NCBI GenBank assembly: GCA_002083435.1
Contig: LWDJ01000004.1
Coordinates: 49,471-113,470 of the forward strand
Length of the DNA stretch: 64,000 nucleotides
Direction: 5' to 3'
From: Proteobacteria bacterium SG_bin6
Lineage (GTDB): Bacteria > Pseudomonadota > Alphaproteobacteria > Sphingomonadales > Sphingomonadaceae
Part shown: one piece after another, positions 1 to 7,868 of the stretch
Position numbering within the stretch: position 1 is the stretch's first letter
Layout: each line of letters starts with the position of its first letter
The notes under the pieces: generated by a model
Told to the model about the DNA's origin: nothing
The model's database searches: none
What the model saw: the letters and a program-made list of their open reading frames with translations, nothing else
Translations under genes and position numbers: made by a program

Positions 1-135
1 CTCACCGCGCTGGTGATCGGCAGCGCGCTGCTGCTGCTCTCGGTGTTCTGGCACGCCATGCGCGCGCGGGTCGTGGCGCTGCTCGGCGGGCTGGAGCGGC
101 GGCTGCCGCCGGTGCAGGTGGTGGTGCCGGCGTGA
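1..135 (+). CDS. C-terminal end of a membrane protein (partial)
   Basis: The window opens inside this gene; frame 1 is open for 44 codons to a TGA. The visible tail begins with a hydrophobic stretch of about 17 residues (LTALVIGSALLLLSVFW) that looks like the last transmembrane helix. A short basic cytoplasmic-type tail follows and ends in VVVPA. Too little is present to name a family. It converges with the minus-strand DUF2794 gene, and a GC-rich palindrome fills the short gap between them. Confidence 0.6.
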   Translation, partial: LTALVIGSALLLLSVFWHAMRARVVALLGGLERRLPPVQVVVPA

Positions 136-142
136 TCGACCT

Positions 143-171
143 GCCCCTCCTCCCCTTCAGGGGGAAGGGCT
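143..171. repeat. GC-rich palindromic repeat, degenerate copy
   Basis: GCCCCTCC and CCCCTTCAGGGG followed by GAAGGGC form an imperfect inverted repeat centred on TTCA. The core matches the perfect 28-bp palindrome found inside uvrA (58277-58304) and the half-copies bounding the insert in glyS. Here it lies between two convergent genes, the ordinary location for such elements, and may act as a bidirectional transcription barrier. Confidence 0.6.
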
Positions 172-194
172 TAACGCTGCGAAGGATGCCGTCC

Positions 195-536
195 CTACTC
201 CGCCACCAGCTTGAGCAGCCGCCGTTCGACCGGGGCAAGGACCGGACCGAGTTCATGCCCGCGCTTCAGCACCGCGCCGCCCTCGCCGATCAGCGCCCAT
301 TGCCCCTGGCGCTGGCGCAAGGCCGGGCGTTTTTCGATCCGGAACTCGGGGCGTTCGGCGGCGCGGCGGAAGGCGGCGAACACCGCCGCGTCGCGTCCCA
401 GCTCGATCGCGTAATCGCGCCACTGGCCGGCAGCGACCATCCGGCCATAAAGATCAAGGATGCGCATCAGCTCGGCGCGCTCGAAACCGATCTGGCCGCC
501 GCGCGCCGGCACCGGAAAGGGCGTTACTCTCCCCAT
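195..536 (-). CDS. DUF2794 family protein
   Basis: This 113-aa protein matches the DUF2794 family, small proteins of unknown function common in alphaproteobacteria. Recognisable family features are the block ILDLYGRMVAAGQWRDYAIE near residue 27, then AVFAAFRRAAERPEFRIEK and a C-terminal segment with LKRGHEL. There is no signal peptide or membrane helix. I chose the ATG at 536 because it overlaps the cysE stop as TGATG; an in-frame TTG lies one codon earlier. Translational coupling to cysE is likely, but a functional link to cysteine synthesis is only suggested by position. Confidence 0.85.
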   Translation of the reverse strand: MGRVTPFPVPARGGQIGFERAELMRILDLYGRMVAAGQWRDYAIELGRDAAVFAAFRRAAERPEFRIEKRPALRQRQGQWALIGEGGAVLKRGHELGPVLAPVERRLLKLVAE

Positions 537-1234
537 CAATGCCGGTCGCTGAGCGCCTTCGGACCATCGCCGCCCGATTGATCGGCGAGCAATTGCGCGA
601 CCTGCGCCTTCAGCTGCTCCAGCTCGCAGCGCAACAGCTCAATCTTCTGCGTTTCGGGATCGAACATGTCGCTGCACGGCGTGCCATAAGGCACGAAGCG
701 CTTCTCGCTCTTGCCGCCCTCGATCATCGTTGGGCGCGCGGGAATGCCGACCATCACCGCGCCGGCGGGTACGTCCTTGGTAACCACCGCATTGGCACCG
801 ACCCGCGCACCGGGGCCAACCACGATCGGGCCGAGCACCTGCGCGCCCGAACCGATGATCACCCCGTCCGACAAGGTCGGGTGGCGCTTGCCGGCCACGC
901 CGTCATCGGGGCTGGTGCCGCCCAAGGTCACGCACTGGTAGATCGTCACATTATCCCCGATTTCGGCGGTTTCGCCGATCACGGTGAAGCCGTGGTCGAT
1001 GAAGACGTTCCGCCCGATCGCGGCGCCCGGGTGGATGTCGATCGTCGTCAGGAAGCGCGATAGGTGGTTCACCGCGCGGGCAAGGAAGAACAGCCGGGCG
1101 CGGAACAGCGCGTGCGCCAGCCGGTGCCAGCCAAGCGTGTGGACGCCGGGATATAACAGGATCTCCCAACGCGATCGCGGCGCCGGATCGCGCGCCTTGA
1201 TCGAGTCGAGATAGGCGATCAGCCGCCGGAACAT
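536..1234 (-). CDS. cysE: Serine O-acetyltransferase
   Basis: This enzyme transfers acetyl from acetyl-CoA to L-serine, giving O-acetylserine, the first step of cysteine synthesis. The 232-aa protein has the short N-terminal helical domain of the EpsC/SrpH-type enzymes and then a left-handed beta-helix of hexapeptide repeats from about residue 66 to 170. Asp66 (in DIHPG) and His81 (in IDHG) keep the 15-residue spacing of the catalytic Asp-His pair of E. coli CysE. The C-terminal 60 residues form a probable short coiled coil (KIELLRCELEQLKAQVAQL). It is the first gene of a cysE-DUF2794 pair. Confidence 0.95.
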   Translation of the reverse strand: MFRRLIAYLDSIKARDPAPRSRWEILLYPGVHTLGWHRLAHALFRARLFFLARAVNHLSRFLTTIDIHPGAAIGRNVFIDHGFTVIGETAEIGDNVTIYQCVTLGGTSPDDGVAGKRHPTLSDGVIIGSGAQVLGPIVVGPGARVGANAVVTKDVPAGAVMVGIPARPTMIEGGKSEKRFVPYGTPCSDMFDPETQKIELLRCELEQLKAQVAQLLADQSGGDGPKALSDRH

Positions 1235-1377
1235 GCACTACCCCTTTCAACGCTCTGGCCGCTTATCTAGGCGATTGAGCGCGCGACTTCCATAAGCCAG
1301 CCAGCCCCCAAGCATTGCTTGCCGTCTCCCAACCTTTCGTGCCTTAACGTGGCGGCAGGCGCGGGCAGGATGCGGCG

Positions 1378-2133
1378 ATGGCAGGGTTTGCGTGGGATCA
1401 GGTGCTGCCGTTCGTCGCCGTGGGGTTTCTGGCGCAGTTGGTCGATGGCGCGCTCGGCATGGCGTTCGGGCTGATCAACTCTACCCTGATGGTAAGCCTG
1501 CTTGGTGTGTCCCCCGCCGCCGCTTCGGCCAGCATCCATGCGGTGGAGGCGTTCACTACCGCCGCCTCGGGCGCAAGCCATATCGCTCACCGCAATGTCG
1601 ACTGGCGGCTGCTGCGCCGGCTGGTCCTGCCTGGCATCCTGGGCGGCGTGCTGGGCGCGGGGCTGCTGGTGAGCATCGACGCCTCGGTCGCACGGCCGTT
1701 CGTGATGGCCTATCTCGCGGCGATCGGGCTGTATCTGCTGTTCCGCGCCTGGCAAGGCACGCCGGAGCCGCGCGCGCCACGCGTGATCGCGCCGCTGGGT
1801 CTGGTCGGCGGCTTCCTCGACGCGGCGGGCGGGGGCGGCTGGGGGCCGGTGGTGACCTCCAACCTGCTGCTGCAGGGCGCGGACCCACGGCGGACGATTG
1901 GCACCGTCAACACCGCCGAATTCTTCCTGACGGCGACAATCTCGGCGACCTTCCTGGTGACGATGGGGCCGGCGGCGTTCACGCTGGCGGCGATCGGGGT
2001 GCTGATTGGCGGGCTGCTCGCCGCACCGCTGGGGGGTGTGCTCGCCAAGCGGGTGCCGGCAAGGCCACTGATGGCGCTGGTCGGCCTGCTGCTGACGGCG
2101 ACGAGCGCTTACACGATCTGGCGGAGCTGGTAG
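1378..2133 (+). CDS. TauE/SafE family sulfite/anion exporter
   Basis: This 251-aa integral membrane protein belongs to the TauE/SafE (DUF81) family of probable anion exporters. It has about seven or eight hydrophobic helices and the two family half-repeats. The first carries LVDGALGMAFGL near residue 22 and the second carries a glycine-rich DAAGGGGWGPVV around residue 148. Substrates in the family include sulfite and sulfoacetate, but none can be assigned here. It is divergent from cysE, so a role in sulfur handling is possible and unproven. The ATG follows a weak ribosome site (GGATGCGGCG). Confidence 0.88.
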   Translation: MAGFAWDQVLPFVAVGFLAQLVDGALGMAFGLINSTLMVSLLGVSPAAASASIHAVEAFTTAASGASHIAHRNVDWRLLRRLVLPGILGGVLGAGLLVSIDASVARPFVMAYLAAIGLYLLFRAWQGTPEPRAPRVIAPLGLVGGFLDAAGGGGWGPVVTSNLLLQGADPRRTIGTVNTAEFFLTATISATFLVTMGPAAFTLAAIGVLIGGLLAAPLGGVLAKRVPARPLMALVGLLLTATSAYTIWRSW

Positions 2134-2137
2134 CCGC

Positions 2138-2866
2138 TCAGCCGCGCGGGGCGAGCTTGCGCAGCGTCGTCAGCGTCGCATCGAACCGATCGGCGCGCTG
2201 TTGGCGATCGACCACGCCACGCTCGAGCCGCTCCAGCAGCGCGCTGATTGTCGCTTCGGTATCGCGCGGCGCGGGATCGCGCGCCGGGGCCGGCACGCTG
2301 GGCGTAGGGACGGGAAGATCGAAGGTCGCGATCCGCTCGCCCGGGCCGAACGGCCGCACGCTGGCGAACGCGCCCGGATCATAAGCCGATAGCGGCATAT
2401 CGAGATCGGCGGGTAGCGGCCGTTCAACCGGCGGCGGCGCGACCTCGGCGGCCTTGGCGCGGACCTCGAGGAATGGCGTGCCAAGTTCGCGCGTGGCGAG
2501 CAACGGCGCGCGTGGCGGCGCGTCGGGATGGGCGTCGGCGCGGCGCAGCACCGGGATGGTCGGATCAACCAGCTCCTCTTCCGGCCCAAAGGCGAGCGTG
2601 CGCCCGCCAAACGCTAGGAACAGCGCGAACCACAGCACCCCGCCCAGGAACACGCCCGAGAACAAGGCGATGGCGAGCCGGGCGGTGAAGCCTAGTGGCG
2701 GCTCGGCGGCGGCGATCACCGCCGGGATACCGCTCGCCAGCACCAGCCCTTCGAGCCGATCGAGCGGCAGCAGCAGGAACGTCGCGGCGGTCAGCACGCC
2801 AAGCGCCAGGCCCGCGGCGGGGGCGAGCGCGAAACTCAGGCGTTGGCGGCGGAGAAACCCTTCCAT
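2138..2866 (-). CDS. Hypothetical membrane protein
   Basis: I recognise no family for this 242-aa protein. The first 100 residues hold three hydrophobic segments, about 14-33, 42-52 and 63-86. A long hydrophilic Pro/Ala-rich region follows and the C-terminus (ISALLERLERGVVDRQQRADRFD) is a likely coiled coil. Its start lies 31 bp inside the end of the upstream glycosyltransferase gene in another frame, so the two are probably co-transcribed. A role in surface glycan assembly is an inference from this overlap only. Confidence 0.7.
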   Translation of the reverse strand: MEGFLRRQRLSFALAPAAGLALGVLTAATFLLLPLDRLEGLVLASGIPAVIAAAEPPLGFTARLAIALFSGVFLGGVLWFALFLAFGGRTLAFGPEEELVDPTIPVLRRADAHPDAPPRAPLLATRELGTPFLEVRAKAAEVAPPPVERPLPADLDMPLSAYDPGAFASVRPFGPGERIATFDLPVPTPSVPAPARDPAPRDTEATISALLERLERGVVDRQQRADRFDATLTTLRKLAPRG

Positions 2867-4077
2867 GCGCCTATCCTATCGCGCCGATCGCTTAGCTTTT
2901 GGTAAATTGGCGCGTAACGCCCGACGTTTACCGCCCAATTACGCTCATTTTCAACGAAATCGCGCCCCGCGTCGCGTCGCGCGGGCCAATTGGCGCGATC
3001 AGCGAGCAGGTCCGCGAGCGCCGTCGCCATCGCCGCCGGATCGTCGGGCGGAAACAGCGTGCCCGTCACGCCATTGGCGATCAGCTCGCGGTGGCCGCCG
3101 ACGTCGGACGCGGCGACGAGGCGTCGCTGCGCCATCGCCTCCAGCGGCTTCAAGGGGGTGACGAGATCGGTGAGGCGCATCTTCTTGCGCGGATAGGCGA
3201 GCACGTCGATCAGCGCATAGTAACGCTCGACCGCGCTGTGCGGCACCCGGCCGACCAAGCGGATCGCGTGCGCCGCCGCCGATGCCACCGCCTGCGCGCG
3301 AAGCGCCACCTCCATCGGCCCGCCCCCCACCAGCAGCAGCCGCGCCTGGGGCCGCCGCGCAACCAGCGCGGGCATCGCCGCGATCAGATCGTCGAGCCCT
3401 TCATAATCATAGAAGCTACCGATGAAACCAATCGTCTCGGCGCCAATCAGGTCCAACTCGGCGGCGAGCGCCGTATCGGGCGGCGGCGGGGCGCCGAACA
3501 GCGACAGATCGACTCCGTTGGGCGAGACGATGATCTTCTCCGGTGCCGCGCCCCGCGCGATCAGGTCGCCGCGCAGCCCTTCGCAGATCACGGCGACCGC
3601 ATCGGCGCGGCGCACCGCATGGCTTTCAAGCGCGCGGGTGAGGCGATAGTGGAGCGATCCCTCGCGCCTCTGGCCGTTGCCGACGCGGGCATCCTCCCAA
3701 AAGGCGCGGATTTCATAGACGAGCGGCAGCCCGAACCGGCGGCGCAGGCGCAGGCCCGCCAGCGCCGTCAGCACCGGCGAATGGGCGTGGATAATGTCGG
3801 GGCGGAACGCCTCGATCGCCTCTGCCCCGCGCGCGGTGAGCGCCGCGACTTCCTGCCATTCGCCGAGCGGGCTCGGTCGCCGCGGCGGCGGCGTGGTGCG
3901 GTAGAAATCGATGCCGTCGATCGTCTCGAACGGGGCCGCGCTTTCGCCTTGGCGCGCGCTCGTTACCGCCGCCACCGTCCAGCCACGCGCCTGCATCGCC
4001 TTCAGGATCGCACGGGTGCGGAACGTATAGCCGCTGTGCAGCGGTAGGCCGTGATCGAGCAAGTGCAGGATACGCAT
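2836..4077 (-). CDS. Exosortase-A-associated glycosyltransferase (GT4-like)
   Basis: This 413-aa protein fits the exosortase A-associated glycosyltransferase family (TIGR04063-like). The N-terminal MRILHLLDHGLPLHSGYTFR and the DIIHAHSPVLTALAGL segment near residue 95 are characteristic. The C-terminal half is a GT4/GT1 Rossmann domain with VSPNGVDLSLFG, GFIGSFYDYEGLDDLI and EAMAQRRLVAASDVGG, where the nucleotide sugar should bind. It probably adds a sugar to a surface polysaccharide or to PEP-CTERM-linked glycans at the inner membrane. It is divergent from the O-glycosylation ligase of the same system. Donor and acceptor sugars cannot be read from sequence. Confidence 0.85.
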   Translation of the reverse strand: MRILHLLDHGLPLHSGYTFRTRAILKAMQARGWTVAAVTSARQGESAAPFETIDGIDFYRTTPPPRRPSPLGEWQEVAALTARGAEAIEAFRPDIIHAHSPVLTALAGLRLRRRFGLPLVYEIRAFWEDARVGNGQRREGSLHYRLTRALESHAVRRADAVAVICEGLRGDLIARGAAPEKIIVSPNGVDLSLFGAPPPPDTALAAELDLIGAETIGFIGSFYDYEGLDDLIAAMPALVARRPQARLLLVGGGPMEVALRAQAVASAAAHAIRLVGRVPHSAVERYYALIDVLAYPRKKMRLTDLVTPLKPLEAMAQRRLVAASDVGGHRELIANGVTGTLFPPDDPAAMATALADLLADRANWPARRDAGRDFVENERNWAVNVGRYAPIYQKLSDRRDRIGAWKGFSAANA

Positions 4078-4156
4078 GGCGTCGTCCTGCCACGCGCGTG
4101 TTTAACGCGGCGATAACATGGGCGCTTTACACCTTCTCCGCGAAGGGAGCGGCCAG

Positions 4157-4291
4157 ATGATCGACAATTTCGCGCTTGGCCTGTCGCACGGGCTGATGCT
4201 GCTCGCCGCGATCCTGCTGCTCCGCCGTCGCGATCTGGACCGCGAGCCCTCCCGCCGCGACCGCAAACAGCGGGACGCCGAGGGTGCGTGA
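4157..4291 (+). CDS. 44-aa single-helix membrane peptide coupled to the glycosylation ligase
   Basis: This short ORF begins at an ATG with a good ribosome site (GAAGGGAGCG) and encodes 44 residues. Residues 4-22 are hydrophobic (FALGLSHGLMLLAAILLL) and the rest is strongly charged (RRRDLDREPSRRDRKQRD). This predicts one membrane helix with a basic cytoplasmic tail. Its stop lies beyond the GTG start of the ligase gene, an 8-bp overlap, so the ligase has no independent leader and should be translationally coupled. I do not recognise the family. A stabilising or accessory subunit of the ligase is an inference. Confidence 0.6.
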   Translation: MIDNFALGLSHGLMLLAAILLLRRRDLDREPSRRDRKQRDAEGA

Positions 4292-5633
4292 TCTTGCCTT
4301 CATCGCCTTTCTGGGCGCGCTGTTCGGGCTCGGCTTTCGCCGCCCGTTCCTGTTCGTGCTCACTTATGTCTATATCGACATCGTTTCGCCGCAGCGATTG
4401 ACCTATTTGCTGCTCAATTCGGTGCCGATCTCGCTGATCGCGGTCGCCTTGGCGGTGGGCAGTTGGCTGTTGTTCGATGACAAGCGCGACGTTCGCCTCG
4501 CGCCGCGCCAGGGGCTGATCCTGCTGCTGCTCATCTATTGCGGCGCAACGACGCTCACCGCTGATTTCCCGATCGACGCGATCGGCAAATGGGAATGGGT
4601 GTGGAAAGCACTCGCCTTCGCGATCTTCCTGCCGCTGACGCTGCGCACCAAGCTCCGCATCGAGGCGCTGCTGCTGTTCATGATCCTGTCGGCGAGTTCG
4701 ATCGTCATCGTCGGCGGGATCAAGACCCTGGCCTCGGGCGGCGGCTATGGCGAGTTGAACCTGATGGTCTCGAACAATTCGGGGCTCTACGAAGGGTCGA
4801 TCATCTCGACCGTCGCGATCTGCATCATCCCGCTGATCCTGTGGTTCACCCGCCACGGCACGATCTTCAAGCCCGACTGGCGGGTGAAGATTTTCTGCTA
4901 CGCGCTGGTCTTCGCCTGCCTGCTGATCCCGGTCGGCACTTCCGCGCGCACCGGGCTGCTGTGCATCGGTTTGCTCGCGCTGCTGTTGCTGCGCGATGCC
5001 AAGCGTCGGTTCCTGTATCTCGCCTTGATGGCGGCGGCGCCGGTGGTGGCCTATCCGTTCCTGCCGCCCAGCTTTCTCGCGCGGATGGATACGATCCGCA
5101 CCTACAAGGGCGACAGTTCGGCCTCCACCCGTGTGGCCGTGTGGCAGTGGACGATCGATTACGCCAAAACTCATCCCTTCGGCGGCGGGTTCGAGGCGTA
5201 TCGCGGCAACCATGTCCGCTACGACATCATCGTCGTGGAGGGCGACAAGAACAACCAGGTGATCAAGCGCGCGCTCGAGGTCGACAAGTCGCGCGCCTAT
5301 CATAGCAGCTATTTCGAGATGCTCGGCGAGCAGGGTTATCCCGGGCTCGCGCTTTGGCTGCTCCTGAACCTGATCGGCGTGGTGAGGATGGAGGTGCTGC
5401 GCTGGCGCTATCTACGCGGGGCGGAGGAGACGCTATGGGCCGGCCAACTCGCGAGCGGGCTACAGATGGCGCACCTGATCTACCTGCTCGGTGGCGCATT
5501 CGTGGGGATCGCGTTCCAGCCCTTCGTCTACATGCTGATCGGCGCGCAGATCGGGCTCGACACCTATCTCGCCCGCAAGCGTGAAGAGGCCGCCTGGCAA
5601 CCGTTCCGAGCCAAAGCCACAATCGCGGTTTGA
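4284..5633 (+). CDS. Putative O-glycosylation ligase, exosortase A system-associated
   Basis: This 449-aa polytopic protein has about 10-12 membrane helices. Its N-terminal half resembles DUF5935 (FGLGFRRPFLFVLTYVYIDI, SPQRLTYLL). The C-terminal half is an O-antigen ligase (Wzy_C) domain with the large periplasmic loop containing TRVAVWQWTIDYAKTHPFGG and YHSSYFEMLGEQGYPGLALW, where the ligase Arg and His residues lie. It matches the TIGR03097-type ligase of PEP-CTERM/exosortase A loci, thought to join lipid-linked glycan to protein or polysaccharide acceptors in the periplasm. The GTG start overlaps the preceding 44-aa ORF. No exosortase or PEP-CTERM protein occurs in the window. Confidence 0.88.
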   Translation: MRDLAFIAFLGALFGLGFRRPFLFVLTYVYIDIVSPQRLTYLLLNSVPISLIAVALAVGSWLLFDDKRDVRLAPRQGLILLLLIYCGATTLTADFPIDAIGKWEWVWKALAFAIFLPLTLRTKLRIEALLLFMILSASSIVIVGGIKTLASGGGYGELNLMVSNNSGLYEGSIISTVAICIIPLILWFTRHGTIFKPDWRVKIFCYALVFACLLIPVGTSARTGLLCIGLLALLLLRDAKRRFLYLALMAAAPVVAYPFLPPSFLARMDTIRTYKGDSSASTRVAVWQWTIDYAKTHPFGGGFEAYRGNHVRYDIIVVEGDKNNQVIKRALEVDKSRAYHSSYFEMLGEQGYPGLALWLLLNLIGVVRMEVLRWRYLRGAEETLWAGQLASGLQMAHLIYLLGGAFVGIAFQPFVYMLIGAQIGLDTYLARKREEAAWQPFRAKATIAV

Positions 5634-5650
5634 CCAGTTGAGTATCAAAT

Positions 5651-5688
5651 AAAAAACCGCCACCCCGACGCCGAGGCCGGGATGACGG
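5651..5688 (-). terminator. Rho-independent terminator of csbD
   Basis: Read on the minus strand, an 11-bp stem (CCGTCATCCCG pairing with CGGGGTGGCGG, two G-U pairs) is followed at once by TTTTTT. It lies 31 bp after the csbD stop. The stem half CCGTCATCCCGG is also the signature of a dispersed repeat common in sphingomonads, so the terminator may be a captured repeat. Confidence 0.75.
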
Positions 5689-5718
5689 CGTGATAAGGTG
5701 TCGGACTCAGAAGTCGAC

Positions 5719-5889
5719 TTAGATATCGTCGCCAAGCAGACCCTTCACCTTGCCCTTCACCTGCTCACCCTTGCCCTTGGCTTCCTGAGCGGCGCCATCG
5801 GCCTTGGTTTCAGGATCGTCGCTCATCTGCTTCGCCTTGCCAATGGCCTCGTTGATATTACCTTTGATCTTGTCGCCCAATTCACCCAT
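5719..5889 (-). CDS. CsbD family stress-response protein
   Basis: This 56-aa hydrophilic, highly charged protein has the CsbD pattern: MGELGDKIKGNINEAIGKAK at the N-terminus and KGKGEQVKGKVKGLLGDD at the C-terminus. Family members (E. coli YjbJ, B. subtilis CsbD) are abundant under general stress, but their biochemical role is unclear. I chose the ATG at 5889 because AAGGAGAAC sits just upstream; a longer reading to 5964 would run through the promoter. An exact EcfG promoter lies 25 bp upstream, and a terminator follows, so this is a monocistronic stress gene. Confidence 0.92.
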   Translation of the reverse strand: MGELGDKIKGNINEAIGKAKQMSDDPETKADGAAQEAKGKGEQVKGKVKGLLGDDI

Positions 5890-5913
5890 GGAAGTTCTCC
5901 TTTCCACGAAGCG

Positions 5914-5938
5914 AACGGGCGAGCGCGTCGGCGGTTCC
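5914..5938 (-). promoter_or_regulatory. EcfG (general stress sigma factor) promoter of csbD
   Basis: On the minus strand the sequence reads GGAAC, 16 bases, CGTT, an exact match to the alphaproteobacterial EcfG consensus GGAAC-N16/17-CGTT. The -10 element ends 25 bp before the csbD ATG, leaving room for a short leader and the AAGGAG ribosome site. The downstream gene is a classic stress protein, which supports the call. Confidence 0.85.
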
Positions 5939-5939
5939 G

Positions 5940-6722
5940 TTATGAAACCACCTTCTTCAACCAAGCTTCGACCGCGGCGAAATTCGCGCGCCAGCCTTTG
6001 GGGTTGCGGTCCTCGCGCAGTGTCGAGGCGCCGTGGACGCCCGCCCGCGGCTTGTAGAAAGTCGTACGATCGGCGGCCATCCGCGATGCGATCGCCTGCG
6101 CGCCGTCCAACTCCTCGGCATCGTTGGCGGCGGTGATGAACACCGGCACGTCGATCTGCCCGGCGGCGGTTTTCACCGGATCGGCGTCGCCCAGATACTC
6201 GTTGGGCGAAAAGGCGAGCACGCCGGCGATCTTGCCCTTGTTCGCCGCCGCCAGCGGGAAGACGAGCGCGGAGGAATAGCTGCTACCCCACAGGAAGATC
6301 GGCAATTTCTTGTCCTGCGCCCAGTCGATCGCCGCCTGCAGATCTTGGCGCGCTGCGGCATAGTCGGCCGACTTGCCGAGCGCCTGCACCGTCTGGTTCG
6401 GCCCAAACAGGTCGCCCCCCGCGCGGGCATCGACCGCGAGCGCGCTATAGCCGTCGGCGACGAGGCTGGGGGCGATCGGCGCATATTCGTCCTTGCTCGA
6501 TCCCGCCTGGTGGAAAAGGAGCAGCAACGCCTTGGGGTGCTCGGCCGGGTAGTAGCGCGCGAAGACGCGGGCGCCATCGGCGGCCTTCAGCGTGACGTCG
6601 CTCGGTTGGCCGGGCGTCGTGGCGGGCCCCTCAGCGGCGGTTGGTTTCGGGGTAGCCGTCGGCGCCTCGCCACAACCGGCGACCAACAGGGTGAAGGCTA
6701 GGGAGGCGGCGAATCGACGCAT
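5940..6722 (-). CDS. Alpha/beta hydrolase lipoprotein
   Basis: This 260-aa protein has a lipoprotein signal (MRRFAASLAFTLLVAGC, lipid-modified Cys17), a Pro/Thr-rich linker and an alpha/beta hydrolase domain. Landmarks are LLLLFHQAGSSKDEY (oxyanion region), LWGSSYSSAL with a nucleophile serine in GxSxxS context, ANDAEE with the probable acid, and AGVHGAS with the histidine. It resembles dienelactone-hydrolase-like esterases; the substrate is unknown. I chose the ATG at 6722 over 6734 because GGAGCGAAAC precedes it. It should be anchored to a periplasm-facing membrane. Confidence 0.82.
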   Translation of the reverse strand: MRRFAASLAFTLLVAGCGEAPTATPKPTAAEGPATTPGQPSDVTLKAADGARVFARYYPAEHPKALLLLFHQAGSSKDEYAPIAPSLVADGYSALAVDARAGGDLFGPNQTVQALGKSADYAAARQDLQAAIDWAQDKKLPIFLWGSSYSSALVFPLAAANKGKIAGVLAFSPNEYLGDADPVKTAAGQIDVPVFITAANDAEELDGAQAIASRMAADRTTFYKPRAGVHGASTLREDRNPKGWRANFAAVEAWLKKVVS

Positions 6723-6800
6723 GTTTCGCTCCATGTCAACGCCGCCCGACGAACAGCTATAGAGCGCGAAGGCCGCGGCGGAAAGCGGCCGCCGCCGTGG

Positions 6801-7811
6801 CTAGATCAAACCCGCTAGCGGGCTCGACGGATCGGCATAGCGACGTTGCCCCATGCGCCCCGCAAGATAAGCGAGCCGCCCCGCCTCGACCGCATGGCGC
6901 ATCGCCCGCGCCATCCGTACCGGATCGCGCGCCTCGGCGATGGCGGTGTTCATCAGCACCCCGTCGCAGCCCAGCTCCATCGCGACCGCCGCGTCGGACG
7001 CGGTGCCGACGCCCGCGTCGACCAGCACCGGCACCTTCGCGCCTTCCACGATCAGCCGGATCGTCACGCGGTTCTGGATGCCAAGCCCCGAGCCGATCGG
7101 AGCGCCCAAGGGCATGATCGCGACCGCGCCAGCATCCTCCAGCCGCCTGGCGGCGATGGGATCGTCGACGCAATAGACCATCGGCTTGAAGCCTTCCTTG
7201 GCCAGAATCTCGGTCGCACGCAGCGTTTCGACCATATCGGGGTAGAGCGTCTTCGCCTCGCCCAGCACTTCCAGCTTTACCAATTCCCAGCCACCCGCCT
7301 CGCGCGCCAGCCGCAGTGTGCGGATCGCGTCCTCGGCGGTGAAGCAGCCGGCGGTGTTCGGCAAATAAGTAATCTTCTTCGGATCGATGAAATCGGTGAG
7401 CATCGGCGCCTTGGGGTCGCTAACATTCACCCGCCGCACCGCGACGGTCACGATCTCGGCGCCGGAAGCTTCGACGGCGGCCGCGTTCTCGGCGAAATCC
7501 TTGTACTTGCCGGTGCCGACGATCAGCCGCGAGCGAAAATGGTGGCCGGCGACGCTCCAGCCATCCTCGGCGATCGGCGCGGCATGATCGCCGCCGCCGA
7601 CGAAATGGACGATCTCGATCTCGTCGCCATCGATCACGCGCACTGTGCCCAGGGTGGAACGAGGCACGACTTCCAAATTGCGTTCGACCGCGACTTTTTC
7701 GGGCACTAGGCCCAATTCCTGCGCCAGTTCGGCGAGGCTGAGCCCTGCGCGGACGCGGCGATGCTCGCCATTGATGGTTAGGCTGATCGTGCCATCGACA
7801 TGTTGGTCCAT
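6801..7811 (-). CDS. thiG: Fused sulfur carrier ThiS - thiazole synthase ThiG
   Basis: This protein fuses two thiamine-thiazole proteins. Residues about 1-75 form a ThiS ubiquitin-like fold (ISLTINGEHRRVRAGLSLAEL) ending EIVHFVGGGDH. A complete ThiG TIM barrel follows: RSRLIVGTGKYKDF, VTVAVRRVNVSD, YLPNTAG, VKLEVLGEAKTLYPD and MNTAIAEARDPVRMARAM. The lysine in VKLEV aligns with Lys96 of B. subtilis ThiG, which forms the imine with deoxyxylulose phosphate. The ThiS Gly-Gly is internal, so thiocarboxylation at a free C-terminus is impossible unless the protein is cleaved. I chose the ATG at 7811 as it starts just before the ThiS fold. Confidence 0.93.
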   Translation of the reverse strand: MDQHVDGTISLTINGEHRRVRAGLSLAELAQELGLVPEKVAVERNLEVVPRSTLGTVRVIDGDEIEIVHFVGGGDHAAPIAEDGWSVAGHHFRSRLIVGTGKYKDFAENAAAVEASGAEIVTVAVRRVNVSDPKAPMLTDFIDPKKITYLPNTAGCFTAEDAIRTLRLAREAGGWELVKLEVLGEAKTLYPDMVETLRATEILAKEGFKPMVYCVDDPIAARRLEDAGAVAIMPLGAPIGSGLGIQNRVTIRLIVEGAKVPVLVDAGVGTASDAAVAMELGCDGVLMNTAIAEARDPVRMARAMRHAVEAGRLAYLAGRMGQRRYADPSSPLAGLI

Positions 7812-7868
7812 GGCGCGCGATCTAGGGCGTGCCGCGGCGGGCTTCAAACCAAAATGGCGTTTTACCGC

